64,000 nt of DNA from Pontibaca methylaminivorans (GTDB taxonomy: Bacteria > Pseudomonadota > Alphaproteobacteria > Rhodobacterales > Rhodobacteraceae): NCBI RefSeq assembly GCF_900156525.1, contig NZ_FTPS01000001.1, positions 620,001 through 684,000 of the forward strand, given 5' to 3'. This document shows positions 29,237 to 39,090 of this stretch, piece by piece (position 1 is the first letter of the stretch; every line of letters begins with the position of its first letter). Both the position numbers and the translations under genes were made by a program. The notes beneath the pieces are model-generated. The model worked only from the letters and a program-made list of their open reading frames with translations, was not told the DNA's origin and made no database searches.

Positions 29237-29724
29237 TTGCCCGTGCCCGAGGGCCGGGAATCGGCCTGCGGCTCGGACGGGCGCAATTCGCTCACGAATT
29301 TGTCGAAATCGTCCGCAGCCTGGAAGTTCTTGTAAACGCTGGCAAATCGAACATAAGCCACGGTGTCGATCCGGGCGAGCGACTCCATCACGATTTCGCC
29401 GATGGTCTTTGACGGGATGTCGGTCTCGCCCATGCTTTCAAGCCGGCGCACGATGCCCGAAATCATCTGGTCAATGCGCTCGGGTTCGATCGGGCGTTTC
29501 TGCATCGAGATGCGGATCGAGCGTTCGAGCTTGTCGCGGTCGAAATCCTCGCGCTTTCCGGTGGATTTTATCACCACGAGATCGCGCAGCTGCACGCGCT
29601 CATAGGTGGTGAAACGGCCGGCACAGGCCGGGCAGAAGCGCCGCCGCCGGATCGCAACATGATCCTCGGCCGGGCGGGAATCCTTCACCTGCGTGTCGAT
29701 ATTGCCGCAAAACGGACAGCGCAT
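29233..29724 (-). CDS. nrdR: Transcriptional repressor NrdR
   Basis: 163 residues. N-terminal zinc ribbon with CPFC at residues 3-6 and CPAC near 31-34, followed by an ATP-cone (about 46-136; [20 protein letters not shown]). NrdR represses ribonucleotide reductase genes in response to dATP/ATP. Short C-terminal tail rich in Ser/Pro. First gene of the nrdR-ribD pair, overlapping ribD by 4 bases, the widespread nrdR-rib linkage. No NrdR box was recognised upstream. Confidence 0.97.
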   Translation of the reverse strand: MRCPFCGNIDTQVKDSRPAEDHVAIRRRRFCPACAGRFTTYERVQLRDLVVIKSTGKREDFDRDKLERSIRISMQKRPIEPERIDQMISGIVRRLESMGETDIPSKTIGEIVMESLARIDTVAYVRFASVYKNFQAADDFDKFVSELRPSEPQADSRPSGTGK

Positions 29725-29890
29725 GTCTTGTTCCTTGAACGATGTATTTCCACAGGGACTATAGGGATAACGGCAGAAGTTGGGTAGTGGCTTCGCCCGC
29801 CCACAAGATCACCCCCGGCTTCGATGTGGCCGGAAAGCCGCGCCGTGCCATATGATGCATGGATCACAGCCCCAAAACCCGGAGTAAAAA

Positions 29891-30571
29891 ATGACCAGAA
29901 CCCTGCTCATCACCGGCGCGTCGAGCGGCATCGGCGCCGCCACTGCCGAGGCCGCCGCAAGGGCCGGCTGGCAGGTCGCGCTGATGGCGCGCTCGGCCGA
30001 CCGGCTCGAGGCGCTCGCCGCGCGGATCGGCCCCTCGGCGCTCGCGCTGCCGGGCGACGTCACGCAGGAGGCCGAAATCCGCCGTGCCGTTGCCGCCACG
30101 GTCGAGCGTTTCGGCGCGCTCGACGCGGCCTTTGCCAACGCCGGGCGCGGCGCGAACGCCCCCGGTGTCGAGACCGGCGATCCCGGAGACTGGCGCGGCA
30201 TGATCGACCTCAACATCCTCGGGCTGCTGCTGACCGCCCATGCCACCCTGCCCGAGCTGCGCAAGACCAGGGGCACGCTGGTCCTGACCGGCTCTTCCGC
30301 GGGGCGCAACCATATGAAGGGATCGGTCTACGGCGCGACGAAATGGTTCGTGCACGGGCTTGCCGGGAACCTCGCCGAGGAAATGCGCGACTGGGGCGGG
30401 CGCTGTGGCGTGGTGGCGCCGGGCATGGTGGACACGCCCTTTTTCGACAAGGGCGCGCCGGGCAAGCTCGACCCCGCCGACGTGGCGGCGGCGGTGATGC
30501 AGATGATCGAGGCGCCCGAACGCGCGTCGATCCGCGAAGTCTATCTCATGCCCCAGAACCGGAGCGAATGA
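29891..30571 (+). CDS. SDR-family NAD(P)-dependent oxidoreductase
   Basis: 226-residue classical short-chain dehydrogenase/reductase. Cofactor loop TGASSGIGAATAEAA at residues 8-22, NAG motif (ANAGRGAN) near 83, catalytic serine in LTGSSAGRNH, and Y-x3-K in SVYGATKWFV; VAPGMVDTPFF follows. Short length and the R in MARSADRLEALAARI suggest the yciK/YdfG-like NADP-preferring branch; the substrate is not predictable. GGAG lies 10 bases before the ATG. Convergent with the YjbQ gene, 11 bases apart. Confidence 0.92.
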   Translation: MTRTLLITGASSGIGAATAEAAARAGWQVALMARSADRLEALAARIGPSALALPGDVTQEAEIRRAVAATVERFGALDAAFANAGRGANAPGVETGDPGDWRGMIDLNILGLLLTAHATLPELRKTRGTLVLTGSSAGRNHMKGSVYGATKWFVHGLAGNLAEEMRDWGGRCGVVAPGMVDTPFFDKGAPGKLDPADVAAAVMQMIEAPERASIREVYLMPQNRSE

Positions 30572-30582
30572 CGCCCCTCCGC

Positions 30583-31011
30583 TCAGCCGAGCAGATGGGC
30601 AATGATGCGGCGCCGGTGCGGGGCGTCGCGGTGCTCGACCAGATAGATGCCCTGCCAGGTGCCCAGCGCCATCCGCCCGCCGCTCACCGGAATCGAGAGG
30701 CTGACCGGCAGCAGGGCCGCCTTGACATGGGCCGGCATGTCGTCGGGCCCTTCGCTGCGGTGGCGAATCCAGTCCATGCCCGGGCGATCGGCATGAGGCA
30801 CGAGCCGGCGCAGGAATTCCAGCAGGTCGCGCTGCACATCCGGGTCGGCGTTCTCCTGAATGAGCAGCGAGGCCGAACTGTGGCGCAGGAACAGGGTGAG
30901 CAGCCCCTCACTCACGCCGGTGCCGCCAAGCCAGCGCGCCACCTCTGCGGTGACGTCATGAAACCCGGGGCCCTGGGTGTCGAACGTGAACTCGGCCTGC
31001 TGCATCGTCAT
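30583..31011 (-). CDS. YjbQ family protein (UPF0047, secondary thiamine-phosphate synthase type)
   Basis: 142-residue single-domain protein of the YjbQ/UPF0047 family. Diagnostic region: GLLTLFLRHSSASLLIQENADPDVQRDLLEFL, with the conserved His-Ser pair, and HVKAALLPVSLSIPV followed by GTWQGIYLVEHRD near the end. Some members show weak thiamine-phosphate synthase activity; the true role is unclear. Cytoplasmic. It lies 17 bases downstream (in reading direction) of the tandem secreted pair and may be co-transcribed with them. Confidence 0.93.
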   Translation of the reverse strand: MTMQQAEFTFDTQGPGFHDVTAEVARWLGGTGVSEGLLTLFLRHSSASLLIQENADPDVQRDLLEFLRRLVPHADRPGMDWIRHRSEGPDDMPAHVKAALLPVSLSIPVSGGRMALGTWQGIYLVEHRDAPHRRRIIAHLLG

Positions 31012-31028
31012 GGAGCGGGAACCGCTGG

Positions 31029-31442
31029 TCAGGGAAAGAAACGGCCGTCGAAACGGTCGCGGTCATGGCAGAACTGCCGCGCCGCGGCCGTGCGCTGGCT
31101 GTCCCCGACCGCATCGAGCGACAGCGCATAGCCGTGGTCGGTCTCGGCCCCCGCCGGCGGCTGGAACGCGAACTGCACCGCCTTGTAATCGGGGCGGGTC
31201 ATGCTTGGTCCTATGCCGCGATGGATATAGATGCGCTGCGCCGCCGGCGCGTCCAGTACCCGGCGCGCATAATCGGCCGCGGCGCACCAGAACTCTCTCG
31301 GCCCGGCGCCCGGGCGGCTCAGCACTTCGAACACGCCGTTGCCGAGCGGAAACACCTCCTGCCGGTTCACCGCCCGCCAGGACAGCGCAACCTGCGGCGC
31401 GGCAAGGCAGAGGGCAAGGGTCATGACGACGAGCGCGCGCAT
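31029..31442 (-). CDS. Secreted protein of unknown function, tandem paralogue 2
   Basis: 137 residues with a signal peptide (about 1-20). Mature part shares with its upstream neighbour the order VF-E-V-x-x-R-P/S, E-[FY]-W-C-[AG]-A-A-D-Y-A-[RH]-R-V-L, [IV]-x-I-H/V-R-G-x-G-P, VQF-x-[FL], and a late cysteine (RQFCHDRDRF). The two conserved cysteines suggest a disulphide in the periplasm. I recognise no named family. ATG follows the neighbour's TAG stop with no gap, so expression is coupled. A later YjbQ gene reads in the same direction. Confidence 0.75.
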   Translation of the reverse strand: MRALVVMTLALCLAAPQVALSWRAVNRQEVFPLGNGVFEVLSRPGAGPREFWCAAADYARRVLDAPAAQRIYIHRGIGPSMTRPDYKAVQFAFQPPAGAETDHGYALSLDAVGDSQRTAAARQFCHDRDRFDGRFFP

Positions 31443-31856
31443 CTAGAACCACCCTTCGGGGACAGAGCAATCCTGTATCGAGCGCTGCACCGTCTGGCTG
31501 CGCCCGACCCGCAGCGAAAGGCTGACGAGTGGCGCCTCTTCGGGCACGATCCCCGCCGCTTCGGGGTCGAGCGTGAACTGCACCGTCGTGCGCTTGTTCA
31601 CGCTCTCGCCGGGGCCGCGGCCGCGCACCACGTGGATCCGCGCGCCCCAGGGCGCGCCCAGCACGCGATGGGCATAATCCGCCGCCCCGCACCAGTAGCG
31701 CTCGGAGGACGTGGGACTGCGGCCGTAGACCTCGAACACGGCATCGTTCACCACGCTGACCCGCATGTCGCGCCGGGCCACGAAATCGGCCGATGCGGCG
31801 ACCGGAAGGCAAAGCGCAAGCGCGGCGCCAAGAACGGCAGGAGAGAGACGCTTCAC
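31443..31856 (-). CDS. Secreted protein of unknown function, tandem paralogue 1
   Basis: 137 residues, the same length as its downstream copy, with a signal peptide (1-23, ending VAASA). Shared core: NDAVFEVYGRS, ERYWCGAADYAHRVLGAPWG, IHVVRGRGPG, TTVQFTLD and a late cysteine in IQDCSVPEGW. Conservation is concentrated in the WC-x-AADYA block while the rest has diverged, pointing to an old duplication. No family assigned. A 107-base gap separates it from the ubiV end upstream, with no clear terminator. Confidence 0.75.
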   Translation of the reverse strand: MKRLSPAVLGAALALCLPVAASADFVARRDMRVSVVNDAVFEVYGRSPTSSERYWCGAADYAHRVLGAPWGARIHVVRGRGPGESVNKRTTVQFTLDPEAAGIVPEEAPLVSLSLRVGRSQTVQRSIQDCSVPEGWF

Positions 31857-31963
31857 GGGGCTGTTTCCGACTCTGTTGTGGCTCCGGTCTTTCAGGATAG
31901 AGCGAAAAGCCGCCCGGAACAGGGCAAATGCTGCCCGCGCCCCGTGAATTGGTCAGGCGGCCG

Positions 31964-32884
31964 CTATTCCGGCGCGCGAATCCGCTGGAAACCCGGGCGC
32001 GCATACCAGAACCCGTTGGAAAACGGCGCCGCGATCCCGAGCGCATCAATCCGCGCCGCCCCCTCCGCAGCGCTCTGCGTGCCATCCAGAACATCGCGAA
32101 AGGCGCGCGCCACCGCCACCATGTCCGTCACCTGCGGCACGAGGCGGTAATGGGTCACGCCATGGGCCGCGAGATCCTCCAGATCCTCGATCAGGTTGAC
32201 GTAGCTTTCGGACATGGTCTGGATGCCGTTCACCCGCAGGAAGGGCTGATCCACAAGCGTGCGGAGCGGCATGCCGTCGGGGTCTTCCTCGCAGACGAAC
32301 TGGCAGTTGTCCTTGGTGCGGCCATGGGCGCGGGCATGGTAGCAACGCGCCGACACGGCGAGCGATGCGCGCCCGAACACCTGCACCTCGATCCCCGCAC
32401 CGCGCTGCGCCGCGACCTCGGCCAACTGCGCGACCGAGCTGCGCGGCAGTTCCACCGGCAAGGCGAAATGCGTCGCGCCGCGCTCGGCCAGATAGACCAG
32501 AGTTTCCGCGTTATAGACATTCAGCAGCGGCCCGATGCGATGCGCCCGCCCGTTCATGTGGAACAGGCCGGAGTTGTTGTTGATCTCGATCTCGTGTTCG
32601 TCGATCTCGCAGAACCCGGCCATCATCTGGCGTTCGCGCCTGGTCATCACCTCGGCAAGCGAGGAAAACACCACGTGCTTGCCGCCGCGTTCAAGGCGGT
32701 CGGCAACCTCGGCATAGTGGCGCTCGAAAAAGGGGGCCCGTTTCGAACAGATCACCTCGCCCAGATAGACCGTGTCCACCGGTGCCTCATCGGCGATACT
32801 GGCATAGAAATCGAGCTTGTCCTCGGCCGGCCAATGAAAGGGGATCGGCCCCAATGTCAGGGATCTGGTCATCGTCATCGCCAT
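31964..32884 (-). CDS. ubiV: UbiV, O2-independent ubiquinone hydroxylation (U32 family)
   Basis: 306 residues of the peptidase-U32 family. UbiU and UbiV form a 4Fe-4S heterodimer that hydroxylates the ubiquinone ring without oxygen. Cluster cysteines appear as C in GEVICSKR (residue ~46) and the later C-x12-C-x3-C in SARCYHARAHG...NCQFVCEE. Length is normal for UbiV. It overlaps ubiU by 10 bases, so is translated with it. Last gene of ubiT-ubiU-ubiV. Confidence 0.95.
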   Translation of the reverse strand: MAMTMTRSLTLGPIPFHWPAEDKLDFYASIADEAPVDTVYLGEVICSKRAPFFERHYAEVADRLERGGKHVVFSSLAEVMTRRERQMMAGFCEIDEHEIEINNNSGLFHMNGRAHRIGPLLNVYNAETLVYLAERGATHFALPVELPRSSVAQLAEVAAQRGAGIEVQVFGRASLAVSARCYHARAHGRTKDNCQFVCEEDPDGMPLRTLVDQPFLRVNGIQTMSESYVNLIEDLEDLAAHGVTHYRLVPQVTDMVAVARAFRDVLDGTQSAAEGAARIDALGIAAPFSNGFWYARPGFQRIRAPE

Positions 32885-33873
32885 TTCTTGGTCTTGAACG
32901 CGCCTTCGGTCTGTTTCTGCCCCTCGGTCAGGGCTACGAGATCGGCAAGCGCGGGTTCCTGCCCCGCGAGCACCTGATCCACCGCCGCGCGGAAGGCGCC
33001 GACCACCTTGCGCACATAAGCGCGCGACCGCTGGCGCCCTTCGATCTTGAAGGCATGCACCCCCGCGCCGATGAGCCCCGGAAGCATCCGGCCGAGGTTG
33101 AGGCTGATCGGTTCCTCGAAGGCGTAATAGCCATCCTCGCGGTGCGGCGCGTGATAGCGCCCCTTGCAGATGGTCGGATAACCCGCCGTCTCGTCGCAGC
33201 CGAAACGGTCGATCGTGACATCGCCCAGCCGGGTCGTCATGGTGCCGTCCGCGCCCCGGTCGTAATGCACATCCGCCGCGGGTGAACAGACGCCGTCCAT
33301 GTTGGTCGAAAGGCCGGTCACGTAATTGGTCAGGCTGCAGCGCCCCTCGACCATGAGCCCGTGATTGCCGAAGATGAAGGTCTCGATCTCGCAGGGGATC
33401 TCGGCCGCTATGTCGCGGATTTCGGGCACGGTGAGGATGCGCGGCAGCACCACGCGCTTCACGCCGAATTCCCGGCAGTAATAGCGGATCGCCTCGGGGC
33501 TCGATGCCGCTGCCTGCACCGACAGATGCAGCCGCGTGTCCGGGTGGCTGCGGGCGATATGATCCGCCACGCCGATATCGGCGACGATGAAGGCATCGAC
33601 CCCGAGCCGCGCACCCAGATCCGCCGCCTCGCGCCAGAGGTCGAACTTGCCCGCCGGCGGGAAGGTGTTGAGCGCGAGCAGCACCTTCGCCCTGCGCTCA
33701 TGGGCATAGGCAAGCGATTTCTCAAGCTCGGCCGGAGTGAAGTTCAGCCCCGGAAAATTGCGTGCGTTGGTCGCGTTCTGGAACCCGCAATAGACCGCAT
33801 CGGCGCCGGCATCGACCGCCGTGCGCAGGCCGGCCGGGGTGCCGGCCGGGCAGACCAGTTCAGGGCGCAGCAT
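32875..33873 (-). CDS. ubiU: UbiU, O2-independent ubiquinone hydroxylation (U32 family)
   Basis: 332-residue U32 protein, partner of UbiV. N-terminal ELVCPAGTPAGLRTAVDAGADAVYCGF core and four cluster cysteines: EGRCSLTNY, MDGVCSPAA, RFGCDETAG and PTICKGRY. C-terminal KIEGRQRSRAYVRKVVGAFR is family typical. ATG 33873 has GGGAGG upstream; the frame to 33933 adds 20 residues inside ubiT. Overlaps ubiT by 14 bases and ubiV by 10, so all three are coupled. Confidence 0.95.
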   Translation of the reverse strand: MLRPELVCPAGTPAGLRTAVDAGADAVYCGFQNATNARNFPGLNFTPAELEKSLAYAHERRAKVLLALNTFPPAGKFDLWREAADLGARLGVDAFIVADIGVADHIARSHPDTRLHLSVQAAASSPEAIRYYCREFGVKRVVLPRILTVPEIRDIAAEIPCEIETFIFGNHGLMVEGRCSLTNYVTGLSTNMDGVCSPAADVHYDRGADGTMTTRLGDVTIDRFGCDETAGYPTICKGRYHAPHREDGYYAFEEPISLNLGRMLPGLIGAGVHAFKIEGRQRSRAYVRKVVGAFRAAVDQVLAGQEPALADLVALTEGQKQTEGAFKTKKWR

Positions 33874-34414
33874 CGGAATCCTCCCTGTCTGCTTCCGGTT
33901 GTCCGGGGTCCGAGACGCGCCGCAGCGTGGCAAGGATGGCGCGCCCCGGCGGGCCGAACATCTCGGCGACTTCGGCCGCGATCGAATCCTCCACGTCGTC
34001 GAGCGCGTTGCGCAGCGTCACGACCGCCTCGGTGTCGCCGGTGATGACGAGAGCCCGGGAAAAGAACAGCGCATCCCCGTCCTCATCCGCATCGACCAGC
34101 CGCAGAAGGTCGAGAAAGCGCCCGGCGATCATCGCATCATGGGGTGGTGGCGTCCGGCGCGGACAGGCCCGCAACAGAAGGTCCCCGGGGTCGGGGCGCA
34201 GCAGCAGCGTGAAGGGGAGCCCCTTCGGGTCGATCAGGAAGCGCGCGCGCTGCACCGGGCCCAGCCGGTCCATCATCTCGGGATGACGGGCGGCAATACG
34301 GCGCACGATGCGGCGCAGCAGCGGCTGCAGCAGAAAGAGCGGCAGCGGCGGCCGCCAGGGCGCGCGGGCGCCGGGTTCGGGCGCGCCGGCGGTTTTCGGA
34401 AAGGCTTGCGTCAT
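33860..34414 (-). CDS. ubiT: UbiT, SCP2-domain lipid-binding accessory factor
   Basis: 184 residues. After an N-terminal amphipathic helix (PLPLFLLQPLLRRIVRRIA) comes an SCP2/sterol-carrier-like domain (about 45-160; FLIDPKGLPFTLLLRP, DALFFSRALVITGDTEAVV). UbiT binds prenylated quinone intermediates and is needed for anaerobic ubiquinone synthesis; it plays the role UbiJ has in air. No ribosome site precedes ATG 34414; instead a 7-bp hairpin (34417-34436) lies there, and an Fnr-type box at 34449-34462. First gene of ubiTUV. Confidence 0.9.
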   Translation of the reverse strand: MTQAFPKTAGAPEPGARAPWRPPLPLFLLQPLLRRIVRRIAARHPEMMDRLGPVQRARFLIDPKGLPFTLLLRPDPGDLLLRACPRRTPPPHDAMIAGRFLDLLRLVDADEDGDALFFSRALVITGDTEAVVTLRNALDDVEDSIAAEVAEMFGPPGRAILATLRRVSDPGQPEADREDSDAAP

Positions 34415-34416
34415 GA

Positions 34417-34436
34417 GGCCGGGCTAGCACCCGGCC
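34417..34436 (-). other. Hairpin directly before the ubiT start codon
   Basis: Perfect 7-bp inverted repeat, arms 34417-34423 (GGCCGGG) and 34430-34436 (CCCGGCC), loop CTAGCA, ending 2 bases before the ubiT start. It occupies the place of a ribosome site and no Shine-Dalgarno is visible. No U tract follows, so it is not a clear rpoD terminator. Confidence 0.6.
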
Positions 34437-34442
34437 CGAGAT

Positions 34443-34468
34443 GCGGACTTGACTTGCATCAAGTCCGC
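34443..34468. promoter_or_regulatory. Fnr/FnrL-type operator upstream of ubiTUV
   Basis: Core TTGAC-TTGC-ATCAA (34449-34462) matches 9 of 10 bases of the Fnr/FnrL consensus TTGAT-N4-ATCAA. It sits in a larger perfect inverted repeat with 10-bp arms GCGGACTTGA (34443-34452) and TCAAGTCCGC (34459-34468). The centre is about 41 bases before the ubiT ATG, and 44 bases beyond the rpoD stop. The position suits anaerobic control of ubiTUV. Confidence 0.8.
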
Positions 34469-34511
34469 GGCGGCAGGCGGCCTTCAGGCGGAAATGTCGC
34501 AGGCGCCCCGT

Positions 34512-36551
<2,040 letters not shown>

Positions 36552-36589
36552 TCCATGCTCCTGCCCGGTTCCTGGGGGTATGCCTCCCG

Positions 36590-36617
36590 CGAATCATTCA
36601 CGGGAACAGGTGATTCG
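36590..36617. other. Inverted repeat in the rpoD leader, with two GANTC sites
   Basis: Arms CGAATCA (36590-36596) and TGATTCG (36611-36617), 14 bases apart, 39-66 bases before the rpoD ATG. Each arm contains a GANTC site (GAATC, GATTC), the target of CcrM-type methylase in alphaproteobacteria. Could bind a dimeric regulator or form a leader hairpin; function not known. Confidence 0.4.
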
Positions 36618-36662
36618 TCACCCTCGCCAACTCAATTTAGCGACCATTTCTTAACCAAAGCC

Positions 36663-38609
36663 CTATCTCGGCGGCTTTGAAAAGCTGATCTCCTTCAGCA
36701 GAGCCTCGAGCGCGCCCCGTTCCTCGCGGCTGATCAGCGCGCCATTCTCGCCGGTGTCGTATTCGATTCGATCCTCATGCGGGCTGTGCAGCGCCCGGTT
36801 GCGGGCCTCGGCCGCCTCGCGCAGGCGCCATGTCAGCGCCTCGTCGGCGAGTCCGCCCATCTCCTCCTCCGCCTCCGCAATCTCGGCATCGAGCCCCCGC
36901 CGCGCGAGAATCTTTCCCAGTTCCTCGCGCAGGATCATGCGTGCCAGTTCGGGATCGCCCGGGGCGCGCAGACAGGGACTGATGGCGACATGGCGCAGCG
37001 ACATGAGGTTTTCAAGGGCCGATGCGCCAAGGCGTTCGGTAATTTTCTTCCGCAGGGCGTCGCCATCGTCGCCGTCATGGTGGTCGAGGATGATCTCGCG
37101 CAGCGCCGCGTGATACGGGTCGCGGCAGGCCATGGCCTCGAAACCCGATTCGAATTCGGGCACCACCTGCGGCGTGACGATGGCGCTGGCCAGAATCACC
37201 GCCTCGCGCATCTGTTCATGGTCCTGCTCGCCGGCACGCACGAGCGGCGACGCCTTCAGCCCCGGCGTCGCGCTCGCCGCCGTGGGGATGCGTGGCCAGC
37301 GGCCGCGAGACCGGGTGCTGCGCGGGGGTGCGAACAGTTCATGCCGCAGGTTGCGGATCTCGGCCCCGTAATGGGCGCGGATCGAGGCGTCGCGAATCGT
37401 CGCGATGCGCGCGCGCAGCGCCTTGTCGAGCGCCGCCCGCCGTTCGGGGCTGTCAAAGACCCGCCCCTCGGTCTCGCGCTGCCAGAGCAGCCGCACCATC
37501 GGCACGGCCCCCTCCAGCGCCGCCTGCATCGCGCCCGGCCCCTGCGTGCGCAGCAGATCGTCGGGGTCAAGCCCTTCGGGCAGGAGCGCAAAGCGCAGCG
37601 ATTGCCCGGCCTCCAGAAGCGGCAGGGCCAGATCCACAAGGCGCATCGCCGCCCGCAGCCCGGCCGTGTCGCCGTCGAGCGCGATCACCGGCTCCGGCGC
37701 CATGCGCCACAGAAGCTGCAACTGGCTTTCGGTGATCGCGGTCCCGAGCGGGGCGACCACGGCGGGAAAGCCGGCCTCGGACAGGGCGATCACATCCATA
37801 TAGCCCTCGGCCACGATCAGCGGCGCGCCCTGCCCCGCGGCGGCGCGGGCCGGGCCGTGGTTGTAAAGGCTGCGCCCCTTGTCGAAAAGCGGCGTCTCGG
37901 GCGAATTCAGGTATTTCGCCTTGTCCTGCGGATCCATGGCACGGCCGCCAAAGGCGATCGCGCGGCCGCCGGCATCGCGGATCGGAAACAGGATACGGTT
38001 GCGGAACGTGTCATAGGACCGCGAGTCCTGCCGCCCGGGACGGGTCAGCCCGGCCTCGAGCAGCATCTCCTCGGGGATGCCGCTGCCGGCCAGGTGATCG
38101 CGCAGCGCCTGCCAGCCGGCGGGGGCAAAGCCGATCTCCCACCGCTCGATCGCCGCCCCGTCGAGCCCGCGCCGCGCCAGATAGGCCCGCGCCTCCGCGG
38201 CGGCTGCGGTCGAAAGCTGCATCCGGTAAAAGCGCAGCGCCTGTTCCATGACCTCGGCCAGTTTCGCGCGCCGGTCGCTCTGCTGCTTCTGTCCGGGGTC
38301 ACGGGCGGGCATTTCCATGCCGGCATCGCGGGCGACGATCTCGACCGCCTCCATGAAACCGACATTCTCGCTTTCCCGGACGAAGGAAAAGATGTCGCCC
38401 TTGGCGTGGCAACCGAAGCAGTAATAAAAGCCCTTGCGGTCATCGACGTGGAAACTGGCGGTCTTTTCCTGATGGAACGGACAGGGCGCCCAGAGATCGC
38501 CTTTGCCGTGGTTGGATTTGCGCGTGTCCCAGCTCACCTTGCGGCCGGCTATGCGCCCAAGGCTCGAGCGATTGCGCAACTCGTCAAGAAATCCGGAAGG
38601 AAGGCTCAT
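36663..38609 (-). CDS. dnaG: DNA primase
   Basis: 648 residues. N-terminal CHC2 zinc finger: CPFH (C-x2-H) then YCFGC (C-x2-C) around residues 40-65. TOPRIM core motifs APLIVAEGYMDVIALSEAGF and VIALDGDTAGLRAA supply the metal-binding acidic residues. C-terminal part is the helicase-interaction domain. Makes RNA primers at the replication fork. Start at MSLPSGFLDEL (38609) is preferred because orthologues begin this way; ATG 38618 adds three residues, and the frame to 38666 is unlikely. No good ribosome site is seen for any. Confidence 0.97.
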   Translation of the reverse strand: MSLPSGFLDELRNRSSLGRIAGRKVSWDTRKSNHGKGDLWAPCPFHQEKTASFHVDDRKGFYYCFGCHAKGDIFSFVRESENVGFMEAVEIVARDAGMEMPARDPGQKQQSDRRAKLAEVMEQALRFYRMQLSTAAAAEARAYLARRGLDGAAIERWEIGFAPAGWQALRDHLAGSGIPEEMLLEAGLTRPGRQDSRSYDTFRNRILFPIRDAGGRAIAFGGRAMDPQDKAKYLNSPETPLFDKGRSLYNHGPARAAAGQGAPLIVAEGYMDVIALSEAGFPAVVAPLGTAITESQLQLLWRMAPEPVIALDGDTAGLRAAMRLVDLALPLLEAGQSLRFALLPEGLDPDDLLRTQGPGAMQAALEGAVPMVRLLWQRETEGRVFDSPERRAALDKALRARIATIRDASIRAHYGAEIRNLRHELFAPPRSTRSRGRWPRIPTAASATPGLKASPLVRAGEQDHEQMREAVILASAIVTPQVVPEFESGFEAMACRDPYHAALREIILDHHDGDDGDALRKKITERLGASALENLMSLRHVAISPCLRAPGDPELARMILREELGKILARRGLDAEIAEAEEEMGGLADEALTWRLREAAEARNRALHSPHEDRIEYDTGENGALISREERGALEALLKEISFSKPPR

Positions 38610-38697
38610 ATCTGTCATATAATGCCCGATCCGGCATTGGTCCATCCGGCGGGAAAGCCCCCGCATGGCCCGGCCCGCATGGCCGATGTCGCGGCCT

Positions 38698-38997
38698 TCA
38701 GCCGGCGCGGCAGGCGTCCAGCCACAGCTTTGAGAGATCCTCCCGTTTCAGGGCCTTGAGCGGCTGTTCATAGACCCACGGGGCGACCAGCGGAATTGCG
38801 GCATCGTAGTTCTCCGGCCAGGCGCGCCCCGCCCCGAGCACGGCCTGCGGCGCGTCGGGTTCGCTCGTCCCGGCAAGGCGGGCCTGCTGGAGCGCCGCGA
38901 CCACCCGCGCCTGATAGGTGCAGTCGTCGGGAACGTCCCGCGCAGCCAGCGGCGTGGCGAAAAGGACGGCAGCAAGGGCGGCAGCGATGCGAATCAA
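38698..38997 (-). CDS. Small secreted protein of unknown function
   Basis: 99 residues with a clear signal peptide (MIRIAAALAAVLFATPLAARD, cleavage near residue 19-20). The mature 80 residues have two cysteines (DDCTYQAR near the start, LDACRAG at the end), suggesting one disulphide. I know no family. It lies between dnaG and the GDH gene, all on the minus strand, with 88-93-base gaps to either side. Confidence 0.65.
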   Translation of the reverse strand: MIRIAAALAAVLFATPLAARDVPDDCTYQARVVAALQQARLAGTSEPDAPQAVLGAGRAWPENYDAAIPLVAPWVYEQPLKALKREDLSKLWLDACRAG

Positions 38998-39090
38998 GAT
39001 CGGATCTCCCGGGTGGTCGGCGGACAGGACGCCGATCCTTGCACGAATCCGCCGCGAAAAGAACCGTATCGACGACCGTCACCTGCGAAA

